NCBI GenBank assembly: GCA_030427205.1 | Contig: JAUHXC010000020.1 | Location: 1 to 64,000, forward strand | From: a bacterium | GTDB taxonomy: Bacteria; Myxococcota_A; Bradymonadia; UBA7976; UBA1532 | Reading direction: 5' to 3' | DNA: 64,000 bases | Part shown: positions 17,073 through 28,684 of the stretch, piece by piece | Layout of the letters: each line of letters starts with the position of its first letter | Position numbering within the stretch: the stretch's first letter is position 1 | The notes under the pieces: generated by a model | What the model was told of the DNA's origin: nothing | The model's input: the letters and a program-made list of their open reading frames with translations, nothing else | The model's database searches: none | Position numbers and translations under genes: made by a program

Positions 17073-18017
17073 ATGGTGGTCGACATCGCGTGGCTCGTCG
17101 GCGGGCTCGTCCTGCTCGTCTTCGCCGCCGACTGGCTCGTCGACGGCGCGGTGGGCATCGCCCGCCGACTGGCCATCCCGCCGCTGGTCGTCGGGCTGAC
17201 GATCGTCGCCTACGGCACCAGCCTGCCCGAGTTCGTCGTCTCGCTGCTCGCCGCGCAGCGCGGCGTGGCCGAGTTCGCCATCGGCAACATCGTCGGCAGC
17301 AACATCGCCAACATCGGGCTGGTGCTCGGCGCCGCCGCGCTCATCCACCCGATCGTCGTGCGCGGCGGCACGCTCTTCCGCCGCGACCTGCCCATCCTGC
17401 TCGTCACCACCGTCGGCGGCACGCTGGCCTTCCTCGACGGCCGCGTCAGCCGCGTCGAAGGCGGCCTGTTGCTGCTCGCGGCGCTGGTCTTCACCGTCTG
17501 GTGCCTGCGCGCCCCCGAGACCGAGTCCACCGCCGACGACGAGCCCGCCGACTCCGGCGCCCCCTGGCCGCGGGCGCTGCTCGTCTTCGCGGTGGGCATC
17601 GCCGGCTTGGTCATCGCCGCCGACCGCATGGTCTTCGGCGCCTCGAACATCGCCGCGGCCATGGGCATCGACGAGCGCATCGTCGGCCTGACCGTCGTCG
17701 CGCTCGGCACCTCGCTGCCCGAGCTCGCCGCGAGCGTCGCCGGCGCGCTCAAGGGCCACGCCGGCATCGCCGTGGGCAATGTGCTCGGCAGCTGCTTCTT
17801 CAACCTGGCCTTCGTGCTCGGCGCCTCGGCGCTGATCACCCCGCTGCCGGCCAACCCGTCGACCATGACCATCGACCTGGCGATGATGGGCGGGCTGACG
17901 GTCGCGATGTGGGTGATGCTGGCCACCGGCCGCCGCATGTCGCGCCCCGAAGGCGGCGCGCTCATCGCCGCCTACGTGGGCTTCATGGGCTTCCTGACGT
18001 GGCAGGCGCTGGGCTGA
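17073..18017 (+). CDS. Calcium/sodium:cation antiporter, CaCA family
   Basis: A 314-residue inner-membrane protein made of two inverted repeats, as in YrbG and archaeal NCX. Repeat one has YGTSLPEFVVSL and GNIVGSNIANIGLVLG; repeat two has LGTSLPELAASV and GNVLGSCFFNLAFVLG. The Glu of each GTSLPE motif is the ion-binding residue in this family. GAGGAG sits 8 nt before the ATG. It would exchange Ca2+ for Na+ or H+. It is divergent from the mrp operon, and its 3' end overlaps the convergent neighbour by 35 nt. Confidence 0.94.
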   Translation: MVVDIAWLVGGLVLLVFAADWLVDGAVGIARRLAIPPLVVGLTIVAYGTSLPEFVVSLLAAQRGVAEFAIGNIVGSNIANIGLVLGAAALIHPIVVRGGTLFRRDLPILLVTTVGGTLAFLDGRVSRVEGGLLLLAALVFTVWCLRAPETESTADDEPADSGAPWPRALLVFAVGIAGLVIAADRMVFGASNIAAAMGIDERIVGLTVVALGTSLPELAASVAGALKGHAGIAVGNVLGSCFFNLAFVLGASALITPLPANPSTMTIDLAMMGGLTVAMWVMLATGRRMSRPEGGALIAAYVGFMGFLTWQALG

Positions 18018-19494
18018 GCGCCTGGGGGTCGCGCCCCGCCGCGGAGTGGCCCGGCATGCAGTCGACGTTCAAGCGCATGCGGCTCGGTTCGTCGATGGGC
18101 GGGAAGGACGGCGCGTCGTGCAGCCGCTGCAGGTCGGCGCGCACGACATCGGCGGTGCGCGCGCCGAGGCAGCGGCCGAACGCCGGGCTGGCCCCGTCGA
18201 TCGGCTCGACGGCCAGAGTCACCGCGATGGGATCGACCGTCAGCGCGGCCGTCAGCGGGATGCGCAGGGCCTTCGGCGCGGCGGCCCGCGCGGCCTTGGT
18301 ATACAGCGCCCGGTCGGCGGCCACCGACGAGCTCTTCAGGCACGGATCGACGTGGGCGCAGGCCTCGGCGCGCACCAGCCGGGCCAGGGTGCCGGGCAGC
18401 AGATGGGCCGGCTCGGACCACGTCCAGCGCACGTCCGGCCACGCGCGCGGCGGGCGCTCCAGCAGGACGCGGGGTCGGATGATCGCCTCGAAGCACGCCA
18501 CCGCCGCCGGCTCGGCGGGCACGGTGGCGACCGTCAGCGTGGGCGCCCCCTGCCCGTCGGCGCCGATCTGCGCCTCGACCAGCAAGACCTCGGGCCAGTC
18601 GCGCGCCCAGCACTCGGCCGCGGTCTGGCGCAGGTCGAGCGCCGCCATACGCGCCTCGAAGAGCGCCGCCGTCAGCGGGGGCTTCACCGGCACCCGACTG
18701 TCGATGGTCGGCCAGACCCGCCCCTTCCTCGTACCGAACGGCGGCTCGGGCTGGCCCAGCCGATTCACGCCCCGCATGCCCCTGCGGCCGGCCCGGATCC
18801 ACTCGACCACGCAGCCGCCGAACGCCGTCGGCGGGCCGACCTCGGCGACCTGCAGCTTCCAGCGCGGCTTCAGCTCGACGTGCAGCGTCAGCTCGGCGGG
18901 CACCGGGCGCTCGACGCCGCACGGCACCAGCCGCCGGGCGATGACCTCGTCGACCCTGCGGGGCAGCTGCTCGGTGTTCAGCGGCGGGCCATACGTGGGC
19001 TGGATCGACGCCAGCTCGCGCACGCTCAGGCCGTGGACCCGCGCCCATTCGAGCAGCGCCGGCGAGGCCATGTCGGGCACATGGGCCAGCGACCAGCGGC
19101 GATCGATCCGCCGGGCGAGCCCGGGGCGCCCGCTGCGCCGGATCAGCTCGCCGACCGCGCAGTGCACGCCGCGGTCGTCGATGAACCGCGGTCGCCGCCC
19201 GGGGTGCGCGTCGGCGCGGCGAGGGAATACGCCCTGCGCCGCATAGACCCGCAGCGCATCGACGGCCCACGCCCGCTTCGCCCGCTGGTCGACGGTCAGG
19301 TGCCCGACGTCGGCCGCGGCGAGGCGATCGGCGACGTGCTGCAGGTGCACGCGGATGCGCGCGGTCTCATCGGCCGACGCCGTGGGCGCCTCGCCGTAGA
19401 GGGCGATCCAGCTGGCATCGCCGAGCACGGCGTTGACCGGCTCGACCGGCGCCCCGACGGCGAGCAGCGCAGCGAACAGGGTGAAGGCGAGCAT
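17983..19494 (-). CDS. Secreted protein of unknown function
   Basis: A protein of 503 residues that I do not recognise. It begins with a signal peptide (MLAFTLFAALLAVGAPV) and has eight or so Cys. Residues about 25-170 are helical and Arg/His-rich. The rest contains at least two loosely similar beta-rich modules, in which a hydrophobic strand is followed by a Cys in a helix (VACFEAIIRP at about 333; FGRCLGARTA at about 440) and then a Pro-rich strand. This layout recalls AgmX/PglI or TonB-type C-terminal modules of Myxococcota proteins, but only weakly. Its 3' end overlaps the cation exchanger gene by 35 nt in convergent orientation. The stop at 17983 and the signal peptide make this frame the best coding choice. 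Confidence 0.7.
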   Translation of the reverse strand: MLAFTLFAALLAVGAPVEPVNAVLGDASWIALYGEAPTASADETARIRVHLQHVADRLAAADVGHLTVDQRAKRAWAVDALRVYAAQGVFPRRADAHPGRRPRFIDDRGVHCAVGELIRRSGRPGLARRIDRRWSLAHVPDMASPALLEWARVHGLSVRELASIQPTYGPPLNTEQLPRRVDEVIARRLVPCGVERPVPAELTLHVELKPRWKLQVAEVGPPTAFGGCVVEWIRAGRRGMRGVNRLGQPEPPFGTRKGRVWPTIDSRVPVKPPLTAALFEARMAALDLRQTAAECWARDWPEVLLVEAQIGADGQGAPTLTVATVPAEPAAVACFEAIIRPRVLLERPPRAWPDVRWTWSEPAHLLPGTLARLVRAEACAHVDPCLKSSSVAADRALYTKAARAAAPKALRIPLTAALTVDPIAVTLAVEPIDGASPAFGRCLGARTADVVRADLQRLHDAPSFPPIDEPSRMRLNVDCMPGHSAAGRDPQALSPAPATSGSP

Positions 19495-19650
19495 GGCGCA
19501 CCGCGGTCGAGATGGTCTGCCCCACAGTATCGGGCGCGCCCGGTCCAGGCCAGCCGGCGGGCGCGAGGCCCATCCGCCCCGCCAGCCGCCACAGCTTCAC
19601 GAGATCGGCTCGCCGACGAGCCGAGCTCGGGCACCCTTGCCCCGCGCAGG

Positions 19651-19998
19651 CTCGCCGTCCAGCCCGATCGCGGCAGGTGTGCCGCCGCAATGCTCGCAGT
19701 CCAGACCCCCGATAAGGATATGTCCCCATGCAGCCCCTCGCCGTCCAGCCCGATCGCGGCAGGTGTGCCGCCGCAATGCTCGCAGTCCAGACCCCCGATA
19801 AGGATATGTCCCCATGCAACCCCTCGCCGTCCAGCCCGATCGCGGCAGGTGTGCCCCAGATCGCCTCGCCGTCCAGACCCTCGATAAGGACATGTCCCCA
19901 TGCAACCCCTCGCCGTCCAGCCCGTTCGCGGCAGGTGTGCCCCAGATCGCCTCGCCGTCCAGGCCCTCGATAAGGACATATCCCCACAGGCCCTCTCG
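19651..19998. repeat. Tandem 86-bp repeat array with 12-bp core element every 42/44 bp
   Basis: Four consecutive 86-bp units (starts 19655, 19741, 19827, 19913), about 85-98 % alike between neighbours, followed by a decayed fifth. Each unit is a dimer: the 12-mer CTCGCCGTCCAG, or its variant CTCGCAGTCCAG, occurs at 19651, 19693, 19737, 19779, 19823, 19865, 19909 and 19951, with spacing alternating strictly 42, 44, 42, 44. The second half of each unit holds a palindrome-like GGAYATGTCC (exact GGACATGTCC in unit three). The gap 19495-20434 contains this array, the 34-bp palindrome that follows, and no credible gene: 86 is not divisible by three, so no frame keeps one peptide across units. Confidence 0.93.
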
Positions 19999-20046
19999 TC
20001 TTCGAGCCCACTCACCGCAGGGGTGCCGCCGACAGGCTGGACGGCG

Positions 20047-20080
20047 AGCATCTCGCGGGCACCGGTGCCCGCGAGATGCT
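20047..20080. repeat. Perfect 34-bp palindrome between inverted copies of the 12-mer
   Basis: A perfect inverted repeat with 17-nt arms and no loop, centred between 20063 and 20064 (left arm begins AGCATCTCGCGG, right arm ends CGAGATGCT). It is bracketed by two copies of CTGGACGGCGAG (20037-20048 and 20079-20090), which are the reverse complement of the 12-mer in the neighbouring array and are again 42 bp apart. In RNA it would form a 17-bp hairpin, in DNA a cruciform. No T-tract follows on either strand, so a classical terminator is unlikely. Confidence 0.92.
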
Positions 20081-20434
20081 GGACGGCGAGCCTGCTCGGG
20101 GCACCGACGCCGACCCCATCGCGATCATCCAGATCGTACTCACTACGATCGACGACACCCTCGAGACCCTGTCGCTGGCGTGCAACCGGACGGCGTTTCT
20201 GACGTTGACCGGGCTGCGGGCGGCGGCGCGTCGCGCGCGCACGCAGCTGGACGCGATGGCGAGCGCCGCGGCCGCGTCGACCGATTCGACGGCTTCGACC
20301 GCGGCGGCCGCCGACCCGCTATGCTCGACGGGCTGCTTCGGTGTCCGGTTCGGGGTCGCCCGGTCGAGCCAGCGGATTCCAGCCTCGAGGTATCGAGTTC
20401 ACCGCCAAAGCCCCCTCTTCCCCAGGAGGTCGAG

Positions 20435-21907
20435 ATGAAGCCCGCATTTTCCCACGCGCCCTTGCCGCTGGAGGCCTGGGGCGACGCCCTGGTCTCCGTC
20501 GACGACGTATTGGCCTTCACCGAGCCCACGACGCGGGCTTGGGCCGTCGTCGTCGGCGTGGTCGACGGGCTCCGCCTCCAGCGCGGCCTCGCCGAGTTCG
20601 AGCAGGCGATCACCCGGATCGAAGAACACGTCGCCGACTGGCCCGACGGCGTCCGGACCTGCCCGAAGGCGTGGTGGGGTGATCTGCTGAACGACCCCTG
20701 CGCCCCGCACCTCCGCCTCGTCCGGCGTATCGACCTCGATGCCTCGAAGTTCGGCTACAACGCCGGGCAGGCCGCCCGCTGGATCCAGGCGCTGGCCGCC
20801 TCCCCGGCGGTCTCGCGGATCACCAGCGTCTACCTGTACCACTTCGGCAAGCAGCGGGCTTTTCTCGCGGCGCTCGAGGCCCTCTTCCGCGCCGCCGATA
20901 CGAAGCACGTCCAGATCGTGGGGAAGGGGAACACCCCGGAGGCCATCAGGAAGCACCTGGAGGCCGCGGGGCTGTTCCCGAAGCCGCGCCCATGGAAGGC
21001 GCTCCCGCCGTTCAGCGGGTCGCTGGACGACGCCCACGTCACCTTGGAGATCGAGAGCGTCGAGGCGCTCGCGGCGGCGCTCCAGCGCACGGATCTGGAG
21101 CACGTCGTCTCCCTCGACGTCGACCTCCAGTCCCACGCGTGGGGCGAGATACCGAAGCTCGGCGACGTCACACCGGCCCAGCTGCCGAACCTCCGCTGGC
21201 TGCGGGTGGACGACCGCGGGGGGCACGGGGCGGTCGAGCAGCTGTTCACGTGGCTGTCCCAGGCCCGCCCGATCGCGATGCCGCTCTATGTACAGAGCCC
21301 GGCGCTCCGCCTGCGGCTGGCCCACGAGGGGGTCCTGGAGCGGGCGTTCCACGCGTCGCTCTGGGTCTCCCACCAGACCGATCTCGACGCGCTCCGCGAG
21401 CTGCTGGGCTCGGGGCGGGTCCGCTGCTCGCTGCTCTACGCGGAGGCGCTCCGCGAGGAGGATACCCTCTGCTTCGACAACTCGCGGATGCGGGGGCGCT
21501 ACGGCGCACCGCTGATGGGGACGCGCGAGATCGTGTCGTCGATGCACCCGACGCTCAAGGCCGCGATCCGCGGGCTGGCGTGGCCGCTGGCCGAAGACGA
21601 TCGAGAGCGACTCGCGGAGGTGTTCGAGGCCCTGCCCGACCTCGGCCTCTGGGAGCCGCACTGCGGGTTCTGGCACCCGGGGTCGGCGGAGGCGTCCCTG
21701 GCGAGCCGCGACGCGCTGATCACGGCACTCTCGAAGATCGAGGCGGCGCGGGGTCTGGGCCTCATCACCCCCGATCGTTACCTGTCGAACCAGTTCAAGC
21801 TGCCCAAGCTCAAGGCCACCCAGCGCAAGCGCCTCGACAAGGGCGTCGGACCCTCGGGCGCCGCCTGGATCGTCGAGGACAGCCACAACCCGCCGTGGTT
21901 CTTCTGA
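20435..21907 (+). CDS. Protein of unknown function
   Basis: A cytoplasmic-looking protein of 490 residues that I do not recognise. The start is well set by AGGAGGT at 20424-20430, 4 nt before the ATG; the frame extends upstream through the repeat region but that part is not coherent. No signal peptide or membrane segment is present. The middle (about 190-300) has leucine-spaced strands such as HVVSLDVDLQSH and LPNLRWLRVDD that resemble leucine-rich-repeat-like modules seen in Myxococcota proteins, but the repeat is not regular. Trp/His/Arg-rich C-terminus ending in PPWFF. It stands alone between the repeat array and the carotenoid operon. Confidence 0.78.
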   Translation: MKPAFSHAPLPLEAWGDALVSVDDVLAFTEPTTRAWAVVVGVVDGLRLQRGLAEFEQAITRIEEHVADWPDGVRTCPKAWWGDLLNDPCAPHLRLVRRIDLDASKFGYNAGQAARWIQALAASPAVSRITSVYLYHFGKQRAFLAALEALFRAADTKHVQIVGKGNTPEAIRKHLEAAGLFPKPRPWKALPPFSGSLDDAHVTLEIESVEALAAALQRTDLEHVVSLDVDLQSHAWGEIPKLGDVTPAQLPNLRWLRVDDRGGHGAVEQLFTWLSQARPIAMPLYVQSPALRLRLAHEGVLERAFHASLWVSHQTDLDALRELLGSGRVRCSLLYAEALREEDTLCFDNSRMRGRYGAPLMGTREIVSSMHPTLKAAIRGLAWPLAEDDRERLAEVFEALPDLGLWEPHCGFWHPGSAEASLASRDALITALSKIEAARGLGLITPDRYLSNQFKLPKLKATQRKRLDKGVGPSGAAWIVEDSHNPPWFF

Positions 21908-22283
21908 GGCAGGCGCGATGACATCGCCGATGTCGATGGTGAGGAGGCCCCGGCCGCGCTGAGAGACGATACCGTCATGACCGAGGCCCGCGACGCGGCG
22001 ATCGAGGTCGTCGCGGCGAGCGCCGCCCCGGCCGACAGCGCGCGGGCAGAGCGCCCGCCGCCCATCCCGCCCCCATCCCATCCGGGCAACCGAGCCGCCG
22101 GCGTCACCTCTGCCCGGTTCGCGTATCGGACCTCGCGTAGCTGCTGCATGCGGCCCTCGATTCAATCGCCCGATTCGACGCCGTGCAGGTTTTGGTAACT
22201 CCGCCTGAGCGGTTTCATCTACTACCCGATACAGCAATCCAGGGCTGCGGGCGATGCCCCGAACTCCCGGATGGAGGACGCTG
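21908..22283. other. 376-nt leader region of the carotenoid operon
   Basis: No credible gene. A 73-codon plus-strand frame at 21977-22198 is Pro/Ala/Arg-rich, has no good ribosome site and no domain. The last 100 nt is less GC-rich than its surroundings and contains GGTAAC at 22194-22199 followed, after 16 nt, by CATCTA, which loosely resembles an extracytoplasmic-function sigma promoter, plus a CCGC/GCGG inverted repeat at 22201-22212 between the two. A regulatory function is expected because a seven-gene operon starts just downstream, but the elements are not certain. Confidence 0.35.
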
Positions 22284-23434
22284 GTGAACGTCGACTACGC
22301 CCTGGTGGGTGGCGGTCTGCAGAACGGGCTCATCGCCCTGGCGCTGCTGCACCACCGCCCCGACGCACGCCTCGCGCTGATCGAGCGCGGGCCGCGGCCG
22401 GGCGGTGACCACACCTGGTGCTTCCACGCCGCCGACGTCGAGGCCGCCGCGGGCCCGTGGTTCGATCCGCTGCCGCGCCACCGCTGGCCGGGCTACACGG
22501 TGCACTTCCCCGACCGCGAGCGCGCGCTGGACGAGCCCTACGCGATGATCGCGTCGACCGACTTCGCCGACGCGCTCGAAGCCGCCTTCGCCGCCGCGCC
22601 GCACGCCGAGCTGATCTGCGGGGTCGCCGCCGAGCGGGTCGAGCCGCGGGCGGTGCACCTCGCCGACGGTCGGCGCGTCGACGCGGCGGTGGTCATCGAC
22701 GCCCGCGGGCCCGATCGCCACGCCCTGCCCGCCGGCTGCGGCTACCAGAAGTTCGTGGGCCTCGAGCTGCGCCTCGAAGCGCCCCACGGCCTCGACCGCC
22801 CGGTGCTGATGGAGGCCCGGCTGCCGCAGACCGACGGCTTCCGCTTCATGTACCTGCTGCCCTACGGCCCGACGCGGCTGCTGGTGGAGGACACCTACTT
22901 CGCCGACGGGCCGGCCCTCGACGTGGCCCGGCTCGAGCAGGGCATCCTCGACTTCGTCGCCCATCAGAAGGGCTGGACGGTGGCCGAGATCGAGCGTCAC
23001 GAGCGCGGGGTCCTGCCGCTGCCCTACGAGGCCCCGCCGCGGGCGGCGGACGACGGCGTGCTGCGGGCGGGCTATCAGGGCGGCTTCTACCACCCGGTGA
23101 CCGGCTACTCGCTGCCGCCCGCCGTGCGCCTCGCGACCGCGCTGGCGGCCGTCGGGCCCGAAGCGGCCGCCGCGACGTTCGCCCGCCAGCGGCGCGACAT
23201 CTTGCGCCGTCAGCGCTTCGGGCTGCTGCTCAACCGAGCCATGTTCGCCCACTGCCCGCCCGAGCTGCGCTGGCAGCTCATGTCGCGCTTCTATCGGCGG
23301 CCGGCGGGCGTCATCCGCCGGTTCTACGCCATGCGCATGACCCCCTGGGACCGCTTCGTCGCCGTGGCCGGTCCCGTCCCCCGGTGCCTCGTCTGGCGCC
23401 GCCGATCCCCCGCCCTGCTCGAGGAGAAGGCCGC

Positions 23435-23438
<4 letters not shown>
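22284..23438 (+). CDS. crtY: Lycopene beta-cyclase (CrtY type)
   Basis: A 384-residue FAD/NAD-binding enzyme. I start at GTG 22284 because GGAGG lies 6 nt upstream and the protein then begins directly with the dinucleotide fold DYALVGGGLQNGLIALAL; an ATG at 22254 would add 10 residues with no ribosome site. CrtY hallmarks are GGDHTWCFH (about 44), YQKFVGLELRLE, MYLLPYGPTRLLVEDTYF and YHPVTGYSLP. It cyclises psi-ends of lycopene or a related acyclic carotene into beta-rings. First gene of the operon crtY-E-I-B-D-C-Z; its stop overlaps the next start. Confidence 0.93.
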
Positions 23439-24505
<1,067 letters not shown>

Positions 24506-24540
24506 CCGACGGCTCGCCGTCCGACCGTGGAGAGAGAGAC

Positions 24541-26087
24541 ATGAATCAGCAGCGCAAGAACGCCGCGGTGATCGGCAGCGGCTTCGGCGGCCTGGCCGCC
24601 GCCATCCGCCTGCAGGCCTCGGGGGTGCAGACGACGGTCTACGAGGCCCGCGACCAGCCGGGCGGGCGGGCGTATGTCTACCGCGACGAGGGCTTCACCT
24701 TCGACGCGGGCCCGACGGTCATCACCGCGCCGCAGTGCCTCGAAGAGCTCTTCGAGCTGGCCGGCCGCGACATGGCCGACTACGTCGAGCTGATGCCGGT
24801 GGCCCCGTTCTATCGGCTCATCTGGGACGACGGCGACGTGATGGACTACGTCGGCGAGTCGGAGCAGATGATCGAGCAGATCCGCCAGCGCAACCCGGAC
24901 GACGTGGCGGGCTACCTCAAGTTCGTCGACTACGCCAAAGAGGTCTTCGACGAGGGCTACGACGGGCTGGCCGACGCGCCGTTTCTGCGTTTTCGCGACA
25001 TGATCCGCGTCGCGCCGCAGCTCATGCGGCTGCGGGCCGATCGCTCGGTGTTCAAGACCGTCGCCCGCTTCATCGAGAACGACCACGTGCGTCAGGCGCT
25101 GTCGTTCCACTCGCTGCTGGTGGGCGGCAACCCGTTCGAGACGTCGTCGATCTACACCCTGATCCACTACCTCGAGCGCAAGTGGGGGGTCTTCTTCCCC
25201 CGCGGCGGCACCGGGGCGCTGGTGCGGGCGCTGGTGCAGCTCTTCGAAGACCTCGGCGGCGAGATCCGGCTCGATACGCCGGTGAAGCGGGTCGACCTCG
25301 AAGAGAACGACACCGTGCACGCCATCCACGCCGGCGAGCGGGTCGATCGTTATGACTTCGTGGTGAGCAACGCCGACATCCACCACACCTACAAGCACCT
25401 CTACGGCCGCGACCCGCGGGCGCGCATCACCGCGCAGAAGCTCGAGCGCAGCGACTGGTCGATGTCGCTCTTCGTGCTCTACTTCGGCTGCGACCGCACC
25501 TACAACGAGAGCGTCGCCCACCACACGGTCATCTTCGGGCCGCGCTACAAGGGGCTGCTCGACGACATCTTCCACGGCGACCACCTGCCGGAGGACTTCA
25601 GCCTGTACCTGCACGCGCCGACGGTGACCGATCCGAGCATGGCGCCGGAGGGCTGCGGCACGTTCTACGTGCTCTCGCCGGTGCCGCACCTGGGCCGGGC
25701 CGACGTCGACTGGGACGTCGAGGCGCCCAAGTACGCCGAGCGCATCCTCGAGGCCCTCGAAGAGCAGATGCCCGACCTGCGCAAGCACGTCGTCACCAAG
25801 CGCTGGATCACGCCGTTCGACTTCCGCGATACGCTCAACGCGTACAACGGCTCGGCGTTCTCGGTGGCGCCCAAGCTGACCCAGAGCGCGTGGTTCCGGC
25901 CGCACAACAAGCACGACAGCATCGACGGGCTGTACGTCGTCGGCGCCGGCACCCACCCCGGCGCGGGCGTGCCGGGGGTGGTCAACTCGGCCAAGGCGAC
26001 GCTGAAGGTCATCGCCGCCGACCACGGCATCGTCGAGGGCTCGACGCCGCTGGCCGCCGCCGCCAAGCCCGAGCGGGACGCGGCGGC

Positions 26088-26091
<4 letters not shown>
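24541..26091 (+). CDS. crtI: Phytoene desaturase (CrtI family)
   Basis: A 516-residue FAD enzyme. GGAGAG is about 6 nt before the ATG. N-terminal nucleotide-binding motif AVIGSGFGGLAAAIRLQASG and the E of VYEARDQPGGRA are typical; FDAGPTVIT and the C-terminal GLYVVGAGTHPGAGVPGV complete the CrtI signature. It would desaturate phytoene to neurosporene or lycopene. Compared with the second CrtI-like gene of this operon (at 27125) it is the better match for the phytoene-acting enzyme, since it lies next to crtB; this division of labour is inference. Confidence 0.93.
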
Positions 26092-27124
<1,033 letters not shown>

Positions 27125-27128
<4 letters not shown>

Positions 27129-28684
27129 GCGTGGCGCCCGTGGTGGTCATCGGCGCGGGCATCGGCGGGCTCGCCGCCGCGCTCGATCTGGCGCGGCTGG
27201 GCTATCCGGTGACCGTCGTCGAGCGCGCCGATCAGGTGGGCGGCAAGATGCGCCGCATCGCGCCCCGCGGGCGGCCGATCGACGCCGGCCCGACGGTGCT
27301 GACGATGAAGCACGTCTTCGAGGGGCTCTTCGAAGACGCCGGCCTCGACTTCGCCCGCGCGGTCGAGCTGGAGCCGGCGCGCATCCTCGCCCGCCACGCG
27401 TGGCTCGACGGCAGCCGCCTCGACCTGCACCACGACGCGGCGGCCAACGAAGAGGCCATCCGCGCGTTCTCCGACCGACGCAACGCCCGCGGCTATCGCG
27501 ACTTCCTGGCCTACGCCAAGACGATTCACGACACCGTCGACGACGTCTTCATGACCGCCCAGCGGCCCACCGCGTGGCGGGTCTTCAAGAAGCTGGGTCT
27601 AGGCGTGCTGCCGCGGCTGATGAAGATCGACGCCCGGCGCACGGTGTGGCAGGCCCTGGGCGACTTCTTCCCCGACGCGCGGCTGCGGCAGCTCTTCGGG
27701 CGCTACGCGACCTACGCCGGCAACTCGCCGTTCGCCGCGCCGGGCACCTTCAACCTGATCGCGTATGTCGAGCAGGCGGGCGTCTGGCGGGTGCGCGGCG
27801 GCATCCATCGGCTGGCGCAGGCGCTGGCGGCGGCGGTCGAGGCCCACGGCGGCGTCATCCGCCTCGGCGAGCACGTCGAGCGTATCGAGACCGACGACAA
27901 TCGGGCGAGCGCGGTGGTCACCGCCAACGGCGCGCGCATCGCGGCGAGCGCGGTGGTCTTCAACGGCGACGCGCAGGCGCTGGCCCGCGGGCGGCTGGGC
28001 GAGGCGGTGCAGGGCGCGGTCAAGCCCATCGCGCCCGCCGAGCGCTCGCTCTCGGCGCTGACGTGGTGCATCGACGCGCCGAGCGAGGGCTTCCCGCTGG
28101 TGCACCACAACGTCTTCTTCAGCGACGCCTACGAGGCCGAGTTCGAGGCCATCTTCAGCGCGCGCACGCTGCCCGAGACGCCGACAGTCTACGTCTGCGC
28201 TCAAGATCGCGACGATCGCGGCGCCCACGATGGCCCCGAGCGGCTGCTGGTGCTGGTCAACGCGCCGGCGGCGGCCGATACCCACCCTCTTTCCGACGAG
28301 GAGATCCAGCGATGCGAAGCGCGGACCTTCGAGCACCTGGCCCGGCTGGGGCTGCGCGTATCGCCGAGCCCGGCGCACACGATCCGGACGTCGCCGGCGC
28401 AGTGGGAGCGGCTCTTCCCGGCCTCGGGCGGCGCGATCTACGGCCCGTCGGCCCACGCGTGGAACGCGACGCTCAAGCGCGAGGGCGCCGAGACGAAGGT
28501 CCCGGGGCTCTACCTGTGCGGGGGCTCGGTGCACCCGGGCGCGGGCGTACCGATGGTGGCGATGAGCGGGCGCATGGCCGCCGAACGGGTTTCGGCGGAC
28601 CTTCCTTTGCCGCGCCGGTGGCGCCCGGGGGCTATCTCTGGTGGTACGTCGACGCGGTCAGCGACTGCGGCCGCTACGCCCTGA
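27125..28684 (+). CDS. crtD: Carotenoid 3,4-desaturase (CrtD-like, CrtI family)
   Basis: A 519-residue FAD enzyme of the CrtI superfamily; VVIGAGIGGLAAALDLARLG at about 7, VERADQVGGKMRRI, IDAGPTVLTM and GLYLCGGSVHPGAGVPMV. The GGKMRRI and PxDAGPTVLTM forms and the CGGSVHPG C-terminus are characteristic of methoxyneurosporene dehydrogenase CrtD rather than phytoene desaturase. Its location directly before crtC supports this. It would introduce a 3',4' double bond next to a hydroxylated psi-end. The start overlaps the crtB stop; its last 67 nt overlap crtC. Confidence 0.88.

Noticed and set aside
17983..18017. Frameshift at the overlap of the cation exchanger and the convergent unknown gene
   Set aside because: Both proteins are complete with sensible ends; a 35-nt convergent overlap is long but compatible with both frames.
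19651..19998. CRISPR array
   Set aside because: The interval between the 12-mers is conserved from unit to unit rather than unique, the repeat is too short, spacing alternates 42/44, and no cas genes are nearby.
19296..20051. Repeat-containing peptides in several frames over the 86-bp array
   Set aside because: The period is not a multiple of three, so each unit is read in another frame; no frame shows a start with ribosome site or a conserved peptide.
21977..22198. A 73-codon plus-strand frame in the crt leader
   Set aside because: No ribosome site, Pro/Arg/Ser-rich composition typical of GC-rich noncoding sequence, no known small protein.
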